Below, one piece after another: positions 10,680 through 21,862 of a stretch of DNA of 64,000 bases. The DNA is from Symbiodinium natans. Its lineage: Eukaryota; Sar; Dinophyceae; Suessiales; Symbiodiniaceae. The translations under genes and the position numbers were made by a program. Under the pieces are notes generated by a model. It was not told the origin of the DNA. It searched no databases and saw only the letters and a list, made by a program, of their open reading frames with translations. Where the stretch lies: contig CAJNDS010000357.1 in assembly GCA_905221605.1 (NCBI GenBank), positions 94,420-158,419 of the forward strand, given 5' to 3'. Position 1 is the stretch's first letter; each line of letters begins with the position of its first letter.

Positions 10680-12563
10680 ATGTGGCATAACAGGCTATCT
10701 GATGTTGCGGCGGAATGCGCACGACTCATGTTGCTATCATTCGAAAATACGAAAGGCAGATGTTGTGGTGCAGCGTCTCGCGGGTCCAAAAAGGTGGTTA
10801 TGTTTCGCGCAACAGCCTGCGGGCACGAGCAGCTGTGAGGTGCCTGCGGCCAGAGACTATGATGAGTACCTACATAGGCACCAAGTGCCGACGCCTCGGC
10901 ACAACATGGAGCGCTCCAAGAGCTGAGGGTATGTAATTTGGACAACACATCATCGTCTGCACCCCAGGTGTTGGAGCCCAAGTCGGTCAGCTGCAGGTCT
11001 GCGAGGCTGGATGCCCGTAGCTGAGTACCCGATCGTTCGTGATATCGTGGGCTTCCGGACTTCCTAGTTAGGGGGAAGCCTGGCTGAGGACCTCAAGCGA
11101 ATTCATGGCATGGTATGTGAAGATGTCCAAAGATGCTCTGACATGTTTCTTTTCGACGATGTTGAACTGCTTCTTATGTTGAACGTTGTAGCCACCACAC
11201 CACCAAGACTTAACCCGGGCACATGCCATTGCACCACATTGTCGTTGGACTTCCGGAGCCAAACTAGTTGCTGAACAAAGCACCAGCTCCAAACTCAAAA
11301 GCGAAGACAAGGCAGGCTGAGATACACCTGTGCGCAAGAAATACGATCCTCTTCAGCAATTGTGCAACAGTTCCTTTCAGACCATGGCAGCACAGCCGCG
11401 CAGCGTGTATGCCTCACGGTCGGCTTATTGGGATGAAGATATCCATGCGCCTCCACGAATCGCTCCTGTTGTCAAACTCAAGAAGCGCAGACATGTTGGA
11501 CACTCCCGCTCTTGGATATCTTAGCAGTGTCTTCAAAGACGAACAAGACTTAGAACCTTTTCAGTCCTCCACGGAAACAGGGTCGTGAGTATGGGCAGGC
11601 GGCATCCAACGGTGGCTGTGGTCTGGTTCACAGATCCGACAGAACTTCAGCTGGGGCTCAGGAGTGTCAGCCTAAGGTACAAGCTCCAGCAGCACCACCA
11701 CTACTCTTTCCAGAACAACCACTTCTCCAAGCTCTCCGCCAGTGCAGCATAAACCTCAGACAATCTTCAAGATAGAGGTCATTAGGGGTCGTTTGTCCTT
11801 CACCCATTTGGGGCCCACTGAAGCCAAGCAGTTCCGGCAGGTCACCGCTGCTGCATGGTTTCAGCGACCAGGCCCCGGCATGTAGAGTAGTTTCGAGCCT
11901 GAAAGATGGCATCGCGGATGCAGCTTGGAAGGTTTCCAGAAAACCCCTGCCAGCTTTTTTTGATGAAAGTTATGTGTTGAATGCCTGTCTCGCATTCAGA
12001 TGTTTCAATCAACGTGGGAATCCGCCGCTGGCTGTTCTACCTTGCAGGAGTTTCTTGAGGGCGGCGTCGAGCTGTCACCAACAAAGGCAGCTCACCTCCT
12101 GATTTACAAAGGTCGTAAAGCTGGACTGAAATGGTGTCATGAAAGGCGGAATCCTCCGAAGAGTTCCTGCCGCTTTCCACGCAGCCGCTTTCTTGGCAGC
12201 GCGCTGAGATGCTCAATCCGCCACATGGTATGCTGGTACAAGGCCTTTGTGAGAATCAGTCGTCGGCATCTCAACCGTTTTGCAACCCAAAGCTCAGGTT
12301 GGACTCGGACTCTGCGCTGGAGCGATTCTGGCCCTTCGATTCGACCTCGTAGTGAGCTCGGTTCATGTCAATGCACAGAGGGATGGTACTGGTACAGATT
12401 TTGGGGGAGGGGGCGCAGCACATTCCCATTACTGCGCAACTACGGAGATGATTGTTGGAGCTGCACCTCCGTGATGGGACAGCCGAAAAAGCTGAAAGGC
12501 CCAAGGCCTTGTTCTTGGACTACGCAACAGCCTCAGCTTTCCTCGTGCCATGCGCGCGCTGAG
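10680..12563. other. anonymous region downstream of the dehydrogenase
   Basis: No domain recognised on either strand. Open frames here are short or switch frame without plausible splice sites. The 3' end of the upstream gene's transcript presumably lies here, but no polyadenylation signal was evident. Confidence 0.35.
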
Positions 12564-12686
12564 GCTGTTTGGCATGTCCCATTCGCCCAAATTTCTAAGG
12601 ACGGGACCTTGCGCGAGTTTGAAAGTAGCCCAGAGCTTGCAGCGGCTCGATCGCAAAATCCAGTTTTCATTAAGAATGTGCTGATG
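12564..12686 (+). CDS. candidate internal exon, unknown protein
   Basis: An AG|G acceptor is followed by 41 open codons and a strong GTAGGT donor. The peptide (start AVWHVPFAQISKDGTLREFE, later SPELAAARSQNPVFIKNV) is protein-like in composition. A further open segment at 12700-12960 may be part of the same gene. Function and gene limits are unknown. Confidence 0.25.
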
Positions 12687-13379
12687 GTAGGTCACTCAAT
12701 TGCCAGCAAGTGCTCTTCTCCGTGAAGCTTGGGAAGATCTGGAAAATCAAGAGCGTGCTCGCTTAGGTCCCGACACAGGAAGTGATGAGCCTCCTGAAGG
12801 CTTGGGATCGACGATTTTTTCAGGTGTTTTTCTCAAATCCGTTTGTGCAAGACATGCCAGTCGTGGTGTGGAAGCTGATTTGTCTAGCAGGCACTGGATA
12901 GCCGTCCGGACTTCAGGCCCACGTGCTGTTCCGCCTAGTCTTCAAACTGCAGCTGTGTAGACCGAATGGAGTATAGTGGATATGTATGCACCGCAATTGC
13001 CGCACAGCTCTAGTAGTCTCTTTCCAGCAGCTCCCAAACAGTCCCTGCACCTCTTGCAAAGTTACGAACTTTGCACCTCTTGCAAAGTTACGAACTTATC
13101 ATGGCATTTCATTTTTTGCAGTTTGTGTAGGAGAATGTAACATTGGGTACTATCGACTAATTCGACATTGTTATCGCATGTCCGAGTAAGCATATTTTAC
13201 ATATGCAATATCTCATATACTGTAGAGAGACCTTGTCCTCACATCAAATTCACGTCCTGGCGTCTTGGCGTTTGTGCGTCTGCGCCAAATGAATCCGTGT
13301 CTTCGTGTCTGCCACAAAACGCGTCTTCACGTCGATTTTTTGCATTTGAATCATGAGTCTGCGTCTTTCTCTTTTAAAA

Positions 13380-13910
13380 AATATGTGTTTTTGGACCTCT
13401 TTACATAGTCTATAAATTCTATATGTATGTGTGAATATATAACATCAGATATGCAGATAACAGAATATGTCCCTTCTATATGCATCTATGTATAGTCACA
13501 ACATGTAGATGAACATTAAAACGGGCTTCTTTGTATGTGTCTCTCTTTGTGAGGAGGTTTCTTTGTACGTGGGAAGTCCCTTTTCCCCAAAAAAGTCCAG
13601 AACTTCCGGAATAGCATAGTAAATCCTAACCCCCTATGCAGTACAGCTTCGCTGTGTTTTCTTTCAAAAAAAATGTAAAGCATTATATATCGTATGCCGT
13701 CTGCAACTGATGTTTATCACAATATAGATTAGGGAATACAGAGAGAGAGAGAGAGATCTAAATATATACATAGTATAATTCAGAACAGAGTGATATAAGA
13801 TACAAACGCGTAGCCGTGTTTTTTATGTATGCATTTGTACATATACAACACCTCGTACAAAATCTCATACTTGTATACATACGTATTACATGTTGTTTAT
13901 ATAGCCTCAC
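13380..13910. repeat. AT-rich low-complexity block
   Basis: This is much richer in A and T than its surroundings, with TATATA-like strings, an A-run near 13665 and a short (GA)n tract at about 13738-13757. No frames of note. It may be a replication, matrix-attachment or promoter-like spacer, but nothing in the sequence decides this. Confidence 0.45.
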
Positions 13911-16333
13911 CTTGCAGGCCCCACATCATCAGCGGCCGTGGCTCTGAGTTTTTGGAAGCTCATTTTGGAAGCCTGGAGCCTGGCATATGGTTCGGGTGCA
14001 GGGCCTTCAGGATTCAGGCTTTACGGCCTCAGATAATGCACAGGATCCAAAGACCTGGCAGACAAGTCGTAGAATGCGTTGCCTGAAAAATATACGCGGA
14101 GCCGAATCAGCACGAGTAGCAGTCTCAATCCTAACAATTGACAGGCCTGGTTTCTTGTTTAACCCTTCACCCTGATGGTGTGCGGCATGGCCATGACATG
14201 CCATGGCACGGTCAAAGCAACCCTGAGAGGCCTGAACACGTTTACGTTGATCGCGGAGCACGGATACCACATCTCGCCACCATTGGCAGGCCAGGAACAT
14301 GTTCAGCTGTTCTGCCTGATGTAGCGGTCTGCGATGACGGCGGGCGGCGGGTGTGTGAGCTTAGTGCTTGACAATGCTCCGAGATGGCCGAGATGGCGAA
14401 TGTCGCAAGTGGGAGCTTTGGGAGCATTTTGGTGGCGCCAAGAACTCAGCAAATGAAGCAGTTTTCCCGTGGAAAGCGCTGCATGTGGAGTATACCCCAA
14501 CAGCATTCAGGATGCGAAACATTTCACCGAGCACAAAAATTGGAAGGCAACGCTGCGTGGGAACCTCAGCCTTCTCGGCCTGTACTCCTCCATACTCCTC
14601 CCAATTTCTCGCAGGAAAGTTCTGACATACAGTACATGGTGTTTGGAAGCCGGTGCCAACATTTGCGATGTCAAGAGACTCCAGACTGCCAGTCTTTGTC
14701 TATACGTTGTGCAATATGCAAATAGTGGCTGCTGCCGCTTGCATAGACTCAAGTGTACATGCCAGTGATTGATATGCTTGACTTGGGGAGTAGGGCCAGT
14801 CTGCCATGAGCGCAATGACCATGGCAATGCTTGCACCTTGATGCCGATATGGAACCCTGCCAAGGTGAAGCCATGTCCCGCCTGGCAGACCAGCACGCGG
14901 GCAGCCGTCTTGAGGCCAGAGCATGCAACATGTACAGCAGGGCTTCATGTAGGCGCCATGCATGCAAGCATGCTTCCCGTCACTTCGGGACCTCAAAGGA
15001 GAAGCAGTCTTCCCTTGTTTGGCACTACCGACAGTTGGCAGATGAGGCACAGCTGCAACTTGCGCTTCTGTGCTTCTGATTGCAAGCTTCGTTCTTGTGT
15101 GCATTATTGTGCTTCCCATCGTGCCGTCTGAGAATCTTGCGACCATGAAGGATCACGTCACTCTTGTGCTCTCTTTCCATCTCTTTTCTAGGTGATGCGT
15201 TGTCGTAATTCTAGTGCGATGCCTGCTGCAGGCCACCGCCGACACGGCTGTGGCAAAGGCTGCTTCGCATCGGTTCTCCTCTGCAGGGGCTGATGGCTGA
15301 TGGCAAATCCTTTTCTGTGAGGCGTGGGAAGACCTCCAGCAGCTGTGTAAGCGCGAGCGGCTTCAGGACAACACCCGTAGGGTTGAACTTCTGCAGGCAT
15401 GACTCCATGACGCAAAGCGTGCGCTTTGGGGCTTTGGGCTCACAAGATGTCACTGCACGCGTCCATCCTGGACGAACAAGCTCAAGCAAACCGTGCAGGA
15501 CATCAACCTCTCCAAAGGCCACAAGGTCTTGGAGGCACGTGTGCCTGTTGTGCCTGTTGTCAAGCGGTTGCAATCTCAGAATCCATACGGGGATTGCGAG
15601 CTGCAAATGCTGCTAAAGCTGTCTTTGATTGCAGGCGTCCTACCGAAATGTTCGGAAAGGCCTTGTGTTGTTCATGCTTGAAGGTACAAGTATCATCAGA
15701 GCTTTAGATAGCTTTAGGTCAAGACTCCACTGAAAAGTGCTACGCAGCAGCCGTGTGCAGTCTGGAATTCTTGGCAAGACCACCGTTTGACAGGCTTGGT
15801 AATGAGACGATTGTGTGAGGAGAAGGCTCTGTTTGGAAAGCCCGAGCGTCAGCTAGGACGCTATGCGCCGCCATACTGGGACATCACAAGAATTATTCAC
15901 GGGTTGGTTGGCTCGGCCTTGGATAGCTGAGGCCATATTCTGCCGTTCTTGCTGCTGGCGATGACGTCTCAGACGAGACAATGCGATCCACTTAGCCTTG
16001 CAGAGGGTTGCGGCAAAGGCTTTGGCGAAGCTGTGATCTCCACAGGGCATGCACTAAGGTTTGAGGCGGCCCCTCGAGATTTCCTTACCATCAAGGCCGG
16101 AGACGACATGTGACGCTCTGGTTTCCCACTTTAGATGTTCAGGTTCGCTTTGCTTCACTGTACTACTGTAGGCGAGATCACCCTTGCCTGCCAGCCATAG
16201 TAAGAGCATGTCTACAAGTTGAACACTGGCACACAGCTTCTCAAGATATGCTTCATCCTTGCAGGTCGGTGCCGGCAGCACCACTGCCAGCTTGCGCCAG
16301 AAGCTGACTGTCACTGTGCATCTTGAGTTCCAG
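13911..16333. other. anonymous region with ambiguous frames
   Basis: Several overlapping frames of 80-150 codons lie on both strands around 14.4-15.1 kb and 15.2-15.7 kb. The minus-strand frame at 15211-15606 (with LQDLVAFGEVDVLHGLLELV) is the most protein-like, but the plus strand there is also open. No domain was recognised and no splice chain could be built. Confidence 0.3.
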
Positions 16334-16623
16334 GTAAAGCAGGACGTTTCCCACTCAGGCGCCGAGTCACCAGAGGAGCTCAGGCAGTTTCTTTGGCGCC
16401 TGGTGTTCGAGCCCCATATCTCGAAGATTGACGGAGATCCTCAGAACAAAGCGGGGCCTGCAGCAACTTGTAGCAACATCCTAGATCTCCAAGGTCCTGC
16501 AGGTGATGAGCCCTCATCACAGCTTGGTCTCATGGAACTGCAGACGACGAGTACAGCCCAGACCCCGGTCTCAGGTGCAGAAAACTTTGCAAGTGCATCT
16601 TTAACCCTAAGCCGTAAACCCTA
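16334..16623 (+). CDS. candidate last two exons of an unknown gene, stop in telomere-like repeat
   Basis: Exon 16334-16493 follows a CAG|G acceptor and ends at a GT donor (CAA G|GT). The next exon at 16575-16623 joins in phase and ends in TAA. The peptide includes GAESPEELRQFLWRLVFEP and LDLQ, then ENFASASLTLSRKP before the stop. The last codons and the stop lie inside a CCCTAAG/CCCTAAA-like string (about 16602-16627). No family was recognised. Confidence 0.3.
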
Positions 16624-18504
16624 AAGCTTTACTCTTTCCGAAGGTCGCCTGCCATCCTTCCAGCCGTGCGCGTTTGTTGCCTCCAATACATAGGTCTGAA
16701 AGAAGCTCGGTGGAAAGCCGCTGCAGCTTCATGCCTAGGGAAAGCTTGTGTGCACATGCAGCATTATGAAACCCAAAGATCTCAAGCTCCACATGCTGCA
16801 CACCTTCAGGAGCATGCAAAGCAATTTTTGCAGTTCCTCTTTGCTGTCCAAGACACATGTATATAAGAAGTTGCTGAAGCGTTAGGTGCTTGTCCCACCA
16901 TACGCAATTATGCATGTATTTTCTGAGGAAGGTCACGAGCATGCTTAATGCTCAGTCAGTGCCCTAGGCGCCCACACAAAGCAGATGTTGAACATGTCCA
17001 TCATTTGCCTCAGGCCGCTGAGGTATGCTTCGAAACTGAAGTAAGAACATATCCTCAGGCTAGCTTGGCTCGTGCCCGACCGATTGTTTTACTCTGTTCA
17101 TAGCTGGATGAACCGGATAACAGGGCTACAGCTTCGTGCAGCACTTCAAAATTGCATTGGGAGTTAGCCATGGGATTTTTCTTGGTGTAGAATCAAGTGC
17201 TGCCTGAATCTGTCTCCAATTCCGAGGGCATTGGAAGCCACAAGGTCAGCTAGTTCCGAAGACATCGACTGCGATGCAGGACACGTGGCGAAGAAAATCG
17301 ATGAACAGCCCGTCTTTAGTAGAACTTGATAGACAGCATGAGACATGTTACCAGAAGAATCGGTCAAGGTGCTGTCAACACACACTTGTTGATGTTCCTT
17401 GTCCTTTAGTGCCGCCAGTGCTGCTGCCGAAGAAACGCAAAACGTCCAGCTGAGCTTCATGCTTGCTGTTTGACGAAATAGGCTGCCACCCAAGACTGAT
17501 CACGAAACGCAAAGGAGCAAAGGAGCTGCGTAGGAGGAGACTTGCGGAGGGGTCAGTCATGCTGCAGCGTGGTCCTTGGTGCCGGAACGGTCCTGTCGTG
17601 CGCTCTTTGTTTGGTTGACTATCTCGGGCGCCCCACGCGAGATCACGAAGCAGAGTGGAACACTACGCAACGGGAATCTGGACAGTAAAGGATTGGGCCC
17701 GCGTTGGCGGATTGTCTTTTTGAAATCAGACACTGAGTAACTGGGTCCAGCCTTCGACCGACAGTACAAGTCTGAGTGACTGGCGCGACTGGGTTTGGCT
17801 AAAAGTTAGGTTTTGAGATACGATATGCTAAGCTTTCATCCTTGCCAGGTCTCTTGCCCCAGCGAACCCACTGAGTCCTAGCAAGACTCCCGCAAACCAC
17901 GCAAAATCACCGCATCTCTGCCCACGAGGAATCCTCCCCGGTACCCCTGAAGAGACCCGGAGAATCTTTCAGAGAAGACCTGGATGTGCAAGGCCCCGGG
18001 TATCCCAAATAACATACATCCCACAAAGTAGGCCCGAAGTCTGAAGTGCCACAAGTGTCAGTCAAAACGCTTAGCTTTAGGGTGGGGGATGTTCGAAGTG
18101 GAGAATTGTGTTTGCAGTTTTGGGTTTGGTTGATGTTGGTTGCATGTCACTTTCTCAGTTGATGAGTTCTCCATGGACGTTTCGCCTCAAGCCAGCTGGG
18201 TCACCCATGAGCAGGTGACAATGAAGAAAGCAAGCAGCGGAAAAGATGAACGCCAGTGTAGCTCACATTCTGTGATCGCACAATGTCACATGGACTCCCG
18301 ATGTGGAGACTTGATAGGCTTTACGAACAGCCATGTACATAAGTATGTACACAAGCCTCCGCTTCTCAGTCTCGTAGAGTGGCTCCGATGTTTGCTGGTC
18401 CTCATGCGTGCCAGCTCGTGACCTGGAGATGTGATGTTGTAGTACTGTTGGTGGCTCCTCATGCTGCAAGGTCTGCAGGCAGTCCGCTTGTCGTCTTTGT
18501 ATCT
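16624..18504. other. anonymous region
   Basis: A minus-strand open frame at 17164-17493 (containing AAALAALKDKEHQQ and ELADLVASNALGIGD) is protein-like and could be an exon, but no domain was recognised. The rest holds only short frames. Confidence 0.3.
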
Positions 18505-18513
18505 TGGCCAGGT

Positions 18514-18790
18514 TAGTATTATTAGTATTATTAGTATTATTAGTATTATTAGTATTATTAGTATTATTAGTATTATTAGTCTTATTAGTCTTATTAGTAT
18601 TATTAGTATTATTAGTATTAAAATATTATTAGTATTATTAGTATGATTAGTATCATTAGTATTATTAGTATTCTTAGGCTTCTTAGTATTATTAGTATTC
18701 TTAGTATTGTTAGTATTATTAGTATTATCAGTATTATTAGTATTATCAGTATTTTTAGTAGTATTAGTATTATTATTATTTTCTTCGTAT
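18514..18790. repeat. (AGTATTATT)n nonanucleotide microsatellite
   Basis: About 280 bp of AGTATTATT units, clean in the first half and drifting to TCTTAG and ATCAGT variants in the second. In frame it would encode Ser-Ile-Ile repeats, but there is no sign that it is translated. It lies just upstream of the J-domain exons. Confidence 0.9.
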
Positions 18791-18969
18791 TCTTCGTATC
18801 ATCAGTGCAGTTAGTATTATGAGTATTGGTGCAAGCAGAGCGTGCCGAGCTTGAGTGCCCAGCTTTGTTGAGGCTGCGTGGCTTCGGCCTTTGTCCAGTC
18901 GAAATCTCCAAGCAGGAGCCAATTCCTACCGACTGCTCAGTTGTTCTGTTGGGGAGCCATGTGTTTCAG

Positions 18970-19198
18970 GAGTCAAAGTCTGCTATCTCTGTCCTCAAGG
19001 CCGCGTACAGAGACAAAGCCAAGGCTCAGCCGTGCTTGAGATCGTACGAGCGACGCCGAGCGATGCTGCAGTTTCTTTATGTTTCTTCGTCCTTTGCAAG
19101 CAGTAACTTCTGAGGAGCAGCATCCTGATCTAGCCCCGCGTGAGCGGCAAGCAGAAGCTGAGAAAAACTTTGTCAAGCTCAGCACTGAGTTCGACGAG
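18970..19198 (+). CDS. J-domain (DnaJ/Hsp40-type) co-chaperone, two internal exons
   Basis: Exon 18970-19023 encodes helix II of a J domain (VLKAAYRDKAK). Exon 19115-19198 continues with EQHPDLAPRERQAEAEKNF and KLSTEFDE, that is the invariant HPD motif and helix III. Joining them over a 91-bp intron with a GC donor (AAG|GCTCAG) and AG|G acceptor restores the normal spacing between the helix II Tyr and HPD. J domains stimulate the ATPase of Hsp70 through HPD. The exon with helix I and the downstream exons were not identified; a GC donor at 19199 would lead to the next one. The J domain is well supported, the gene limits are not. Confidence 0.6.
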
Positions 19199-19965
19199 GC
19201 TTCCTGCAGCTTCCCGCCACTGAACGTGCACCGCCACAGCCCCGAGCTTCTGCAGTGTGCAGGCTCTCAAGCTCCTTGAAGCAGGAGCTGTGGCCTCAGG
19301 TGAAGTCTTGAAGTGGTGTTGCATCGCAGATTGCCAAACTCGGGCTTGTGTCATTAGCATGACAGCATGACCAGGTTTTGCCAGTGGCACGTGCGCCAAC
19401 CGCTACAGCAGACCTCAATCTAGGCACATTGGTTGATTTGGTTCTTGGGGGGAGAGTGGAGGGGGCCATGTGAAACGTGTCGTGTCAGGTCTTCGCAATG
19501 GCACGTCGCAAGCAGCATGGCACCCGCACTTCACGCCAGATGACTCAGCAACACTCAGCAAATGTCAGTATGTATACGTAAGTCAGATGGTGAAATGACT
19601 CCAAAAGTATCAACATGGCATCATGGAAGGTCTCCTGAATGGCGAGCTGTGAATCGTCAGTTCACGCCCTTCGTCGGATGTCAGAGTCAGATGCGCGTGT
19701 AGCGGCGTAGAGGGCAGACTCGAAGCAAGCCGGTTTGTCATCCGGCAGGCACTCTGAGCAGCCGAAATTTGACACCTACACGCGAGTGTTGCTCTCAGTT
19801 CGCCCCTGCCAGTAGTGATCTTGACAACTTGGAAGAGGTCTGCACTCGCTCGCGCTGAGGTCAAGGGCCATCTGATTGTCTGGAGTGGCGCGTTCATCTT
19901 CTTGACTTGCTTGAGGCGTGGGATTTGCAAAGATTAGCACAAGACTCCAATAGAATACGAGACAC
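19199..19965. other. gap between J-domain exons and minus-strand exons
   Basis: Mostly anonymous. A minus-strand frame at 19610-19930 (with ARASADLFQVVKITTGRGEL) could be a further exon of the minus-strand gene at 19.97-21.8 kb. Downstream J-domain exons should also lie here but could not be picked out. Confidence 0.3.
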
Positions 19966-20160
19966 TCAGAATTTCAAGATCCACGGCTTTCTTTTCGCAT
20001 GAGATTCCGAGTCTTCCGGGCCAGGATTCTTGTTGTCCAGGACCCGGAGCCACCCGTCCCCCAGCATCTCCTCCCATGACGTGTCTTGGAGTTCCCAGGG
20101 CAGTTTCTGAGCCAAAGGTTCAAATCCCTCTGACTTGTTTTTCGGTCTGCGGACCCGCAG
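19966..20160 (-). CDS. candidate exon of a minus-strand gene
   Basis: On the minus strand an open frame reads EGFEPLAQKLPWELQDTSWE, then EMLGDGWLRVLDNKNPGPED, and ends in a stop after KRKPWILKF. Its charged, aromatic composition is convincingly protein-like, and the opposite strand is poor. The domain is not recognised. It may be the last exon of a gene that includes 20596-20892 and 21514-21813. Confidence 0.35.
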   Translation of the reverse strand: MRVRRPKNKSEGFEPLAQKLPWELQDTSWEEMLGDGWLRVLDNKNPGPEDSESHAKRKPWILKF

Positions 20161-20595
20161 TGCGGACGAACTCCAAAGCAATTGTCATTTTCATTGAGAA
20201 GAGAACAGCGCACTCAGGGGCGCAGCATGACTACTCATGAAAACAATCTAGCCAAGAAAGGCCATGACAAAACACAAGAGCCTTGCGCAGGGAGTTTCTG
20301 GTCGGCTTTGCCGGTGGAACCTGGGCGTGGCATCCGCCAAAGGATTTGAACCCTTTCTGGGTGCCGCGGGCTCAGGAAACTTCAGAGCTTTCACCTTGTA
20401 GCACAAGCGGACTTGGCGAGGAGAAGATATGATGGTGCCTGGTCTGACAAGGCATAGCTGCTATAGCTGAGGGCAGCCAGTAGTAGGCAGCTTCCATGTC
20501 TGCACAGCACCGGAGGACAAGCAGGAGAAGGGGGAGCCGCAGTCCCCTCCTGGACTGAAGTTTGTGCAAAGAGCTGTGCTGCCCCATTTGCAGCC

Positions 20596-20892
20596 TCACT
20601 TCTTGACCCGATTTGACAAGGGTTGCTTAGCTAGGACGCCCTCAGCCAGTGAAGAGCGAGAAGGTTCGGCCAGTTTCGTCAACCTGGCAGTGTATTGTTG
20701 GGGTATCTGGGACAGGGAGTCAGCCTTCTGCTCTTGAAAGTCCTGACAAATCTGGCCAGGGACTTCTATGCCAAGCGGCATGTGAGCAAGGTGCGCAAGA
20801 AGTACTCTCCAAGAGGCCTTCTGTGACACGCACGGGCTGTCGCTGGCTGCTTTGGCAGCTTCGTATGCCACTTCCTCCATGTGTGGGTCCAC
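20596..20892 (-). CDS. candidate exon of a minus-strand gene
   Basis: The minus-strand frame includes EEVAYEAAKAASDSP, LLAHLAHMPLGIEV and QQYTARLTKLAEPSRSSLAE, a helix-rich, protein-like sequence. It ends in a stop after RVKK. A start at MEEVAY or an acceptor upstream are both possible. No family was recognised. Confidence 0.3.
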   Translation of the reverse strand: MDPHMEEVAYEAAKAASDSPCVSQKASWRVLLAHLAHMPLGIEVPGQICQDFQEQKADSLSQIPQQYTARLTKLAEPSRSSLAEGVLAKQPLSNRVKK

Positions 20893-21513
20893 AGGTCACG
20901 GGCCGAGTCTTTGAGGAAGGTCCGCAACCTGGTTGTGACTTGAGATGACTCGACTAAGCTCTGGATCAGGATGTGAATGAATCTGGTTTAGTCGCGAGAG
21001 AGAGAGGAGAGAGTGAGATGCCTGCAGCAACTGTTCACACCGCCAAGGCAAGCGAGCTATTCTGCATCGACTGAAACGACACCAGACCACGGGCTGTGGA
21101 ACTTGTACAAAAATATTGGGTAACCGTCGATGTAGCTTGTGTACCCAGACTTGCGATGCTTACTGCAAGTTCGGGCTGCCAAGTTCTGTTTCACTCTGCT
21201 GCACTCGACAGCAGGACCATTTTTCAGAACTTGGGTCATCAGAAAGACTCACTTGACACAGCCTGCACCATGTGGTGGAGGGCTTGGTTAGTGGCTTGTT
21301 CTCTGGCCCGCTATCTAATCATGCAGGGCTCACAGAGCTCCCGGCCGACCTGCCTCAACGAAGCCCTGGTCGCCATGGTTCGAGTCTCAGCAGCGCAAGG
21401 TACGCAGTGCTAGCTGCTTACCGCATTTACCGAGCGTTGAAAAAAGGGGGTTCGGGTTTGCGTTTGCCCATGCCGACAGCACCCAGTGTTGATGGTTCTT
21501 TCTCAAGGCAACT

Positions 21514-21813
21514 TCAATTGTTCGCTTGGCTTTGCTCGAGCCTGAGCATGGCCATCATGGCTGCAAGTGTTTGCGGGTCCTTTACCGGTCTTTGCCGGTG
21601 CACAAGCTGGGCGGAGCAGCTAAGGGCAGCCATCCTGTCCACGCTCTTGGTCAATGCGACGGTACCACTGGCACGAATCGTGTCCTCAAACATGTCATGG
21701 ATCCTTTGCAGATTGGTGGCAGGCGGTTGTGTCAAGTGGACGAGGCCTGCCGAGGGCCCTGTTGCGGCGTTGCCACGGTGCTTGCTGACATTGCTGCTCA
21801 TACGATCTCGCAC
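21514..21813 (-). CDS. candidate exon of a minus-strand gene
   Basis: The minus-strand frame includes NLQRIHDMFEDTIRASGTVA, KSVDRMAALSCSAQLVH and LAAMMAMLRLEQSQ. A plus-strand frame of 196 codons overlaps (21272-21862) but reads less like protein (many Ser, Arg and Cys). No family was recognised. Confidence 0.25.
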   Translation of the reverse strand: MRDRMSSNVSKHRGNAATGPSAGLVHLTQPPATNLQRIHDMFEDTIRASGTVALTKSVDRMAALSCSAQLVHRQRPVKDPQTLAAMMAMLRLEQSQANN

Positions 21814-21862
21814 GCCTTTTTCACGAGCCCATGGTTGTGACGTACTCTTCTACAATGCATAG

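Noticed and set aside
12000-12725. 241-codon plus-strand ORF
   Set aside because: Composition is unlike protein (many Ser, Arg, Cys and Trp), other frames are open across it, and it has no motif. Only the segment at 12564-12686 was kept as a candidate exon.
18461-18911. Ser-Ile-Ile repeat ORFs
   Set aside because: Translation of the nonanucleotide microsatellite, with no supporting motif.
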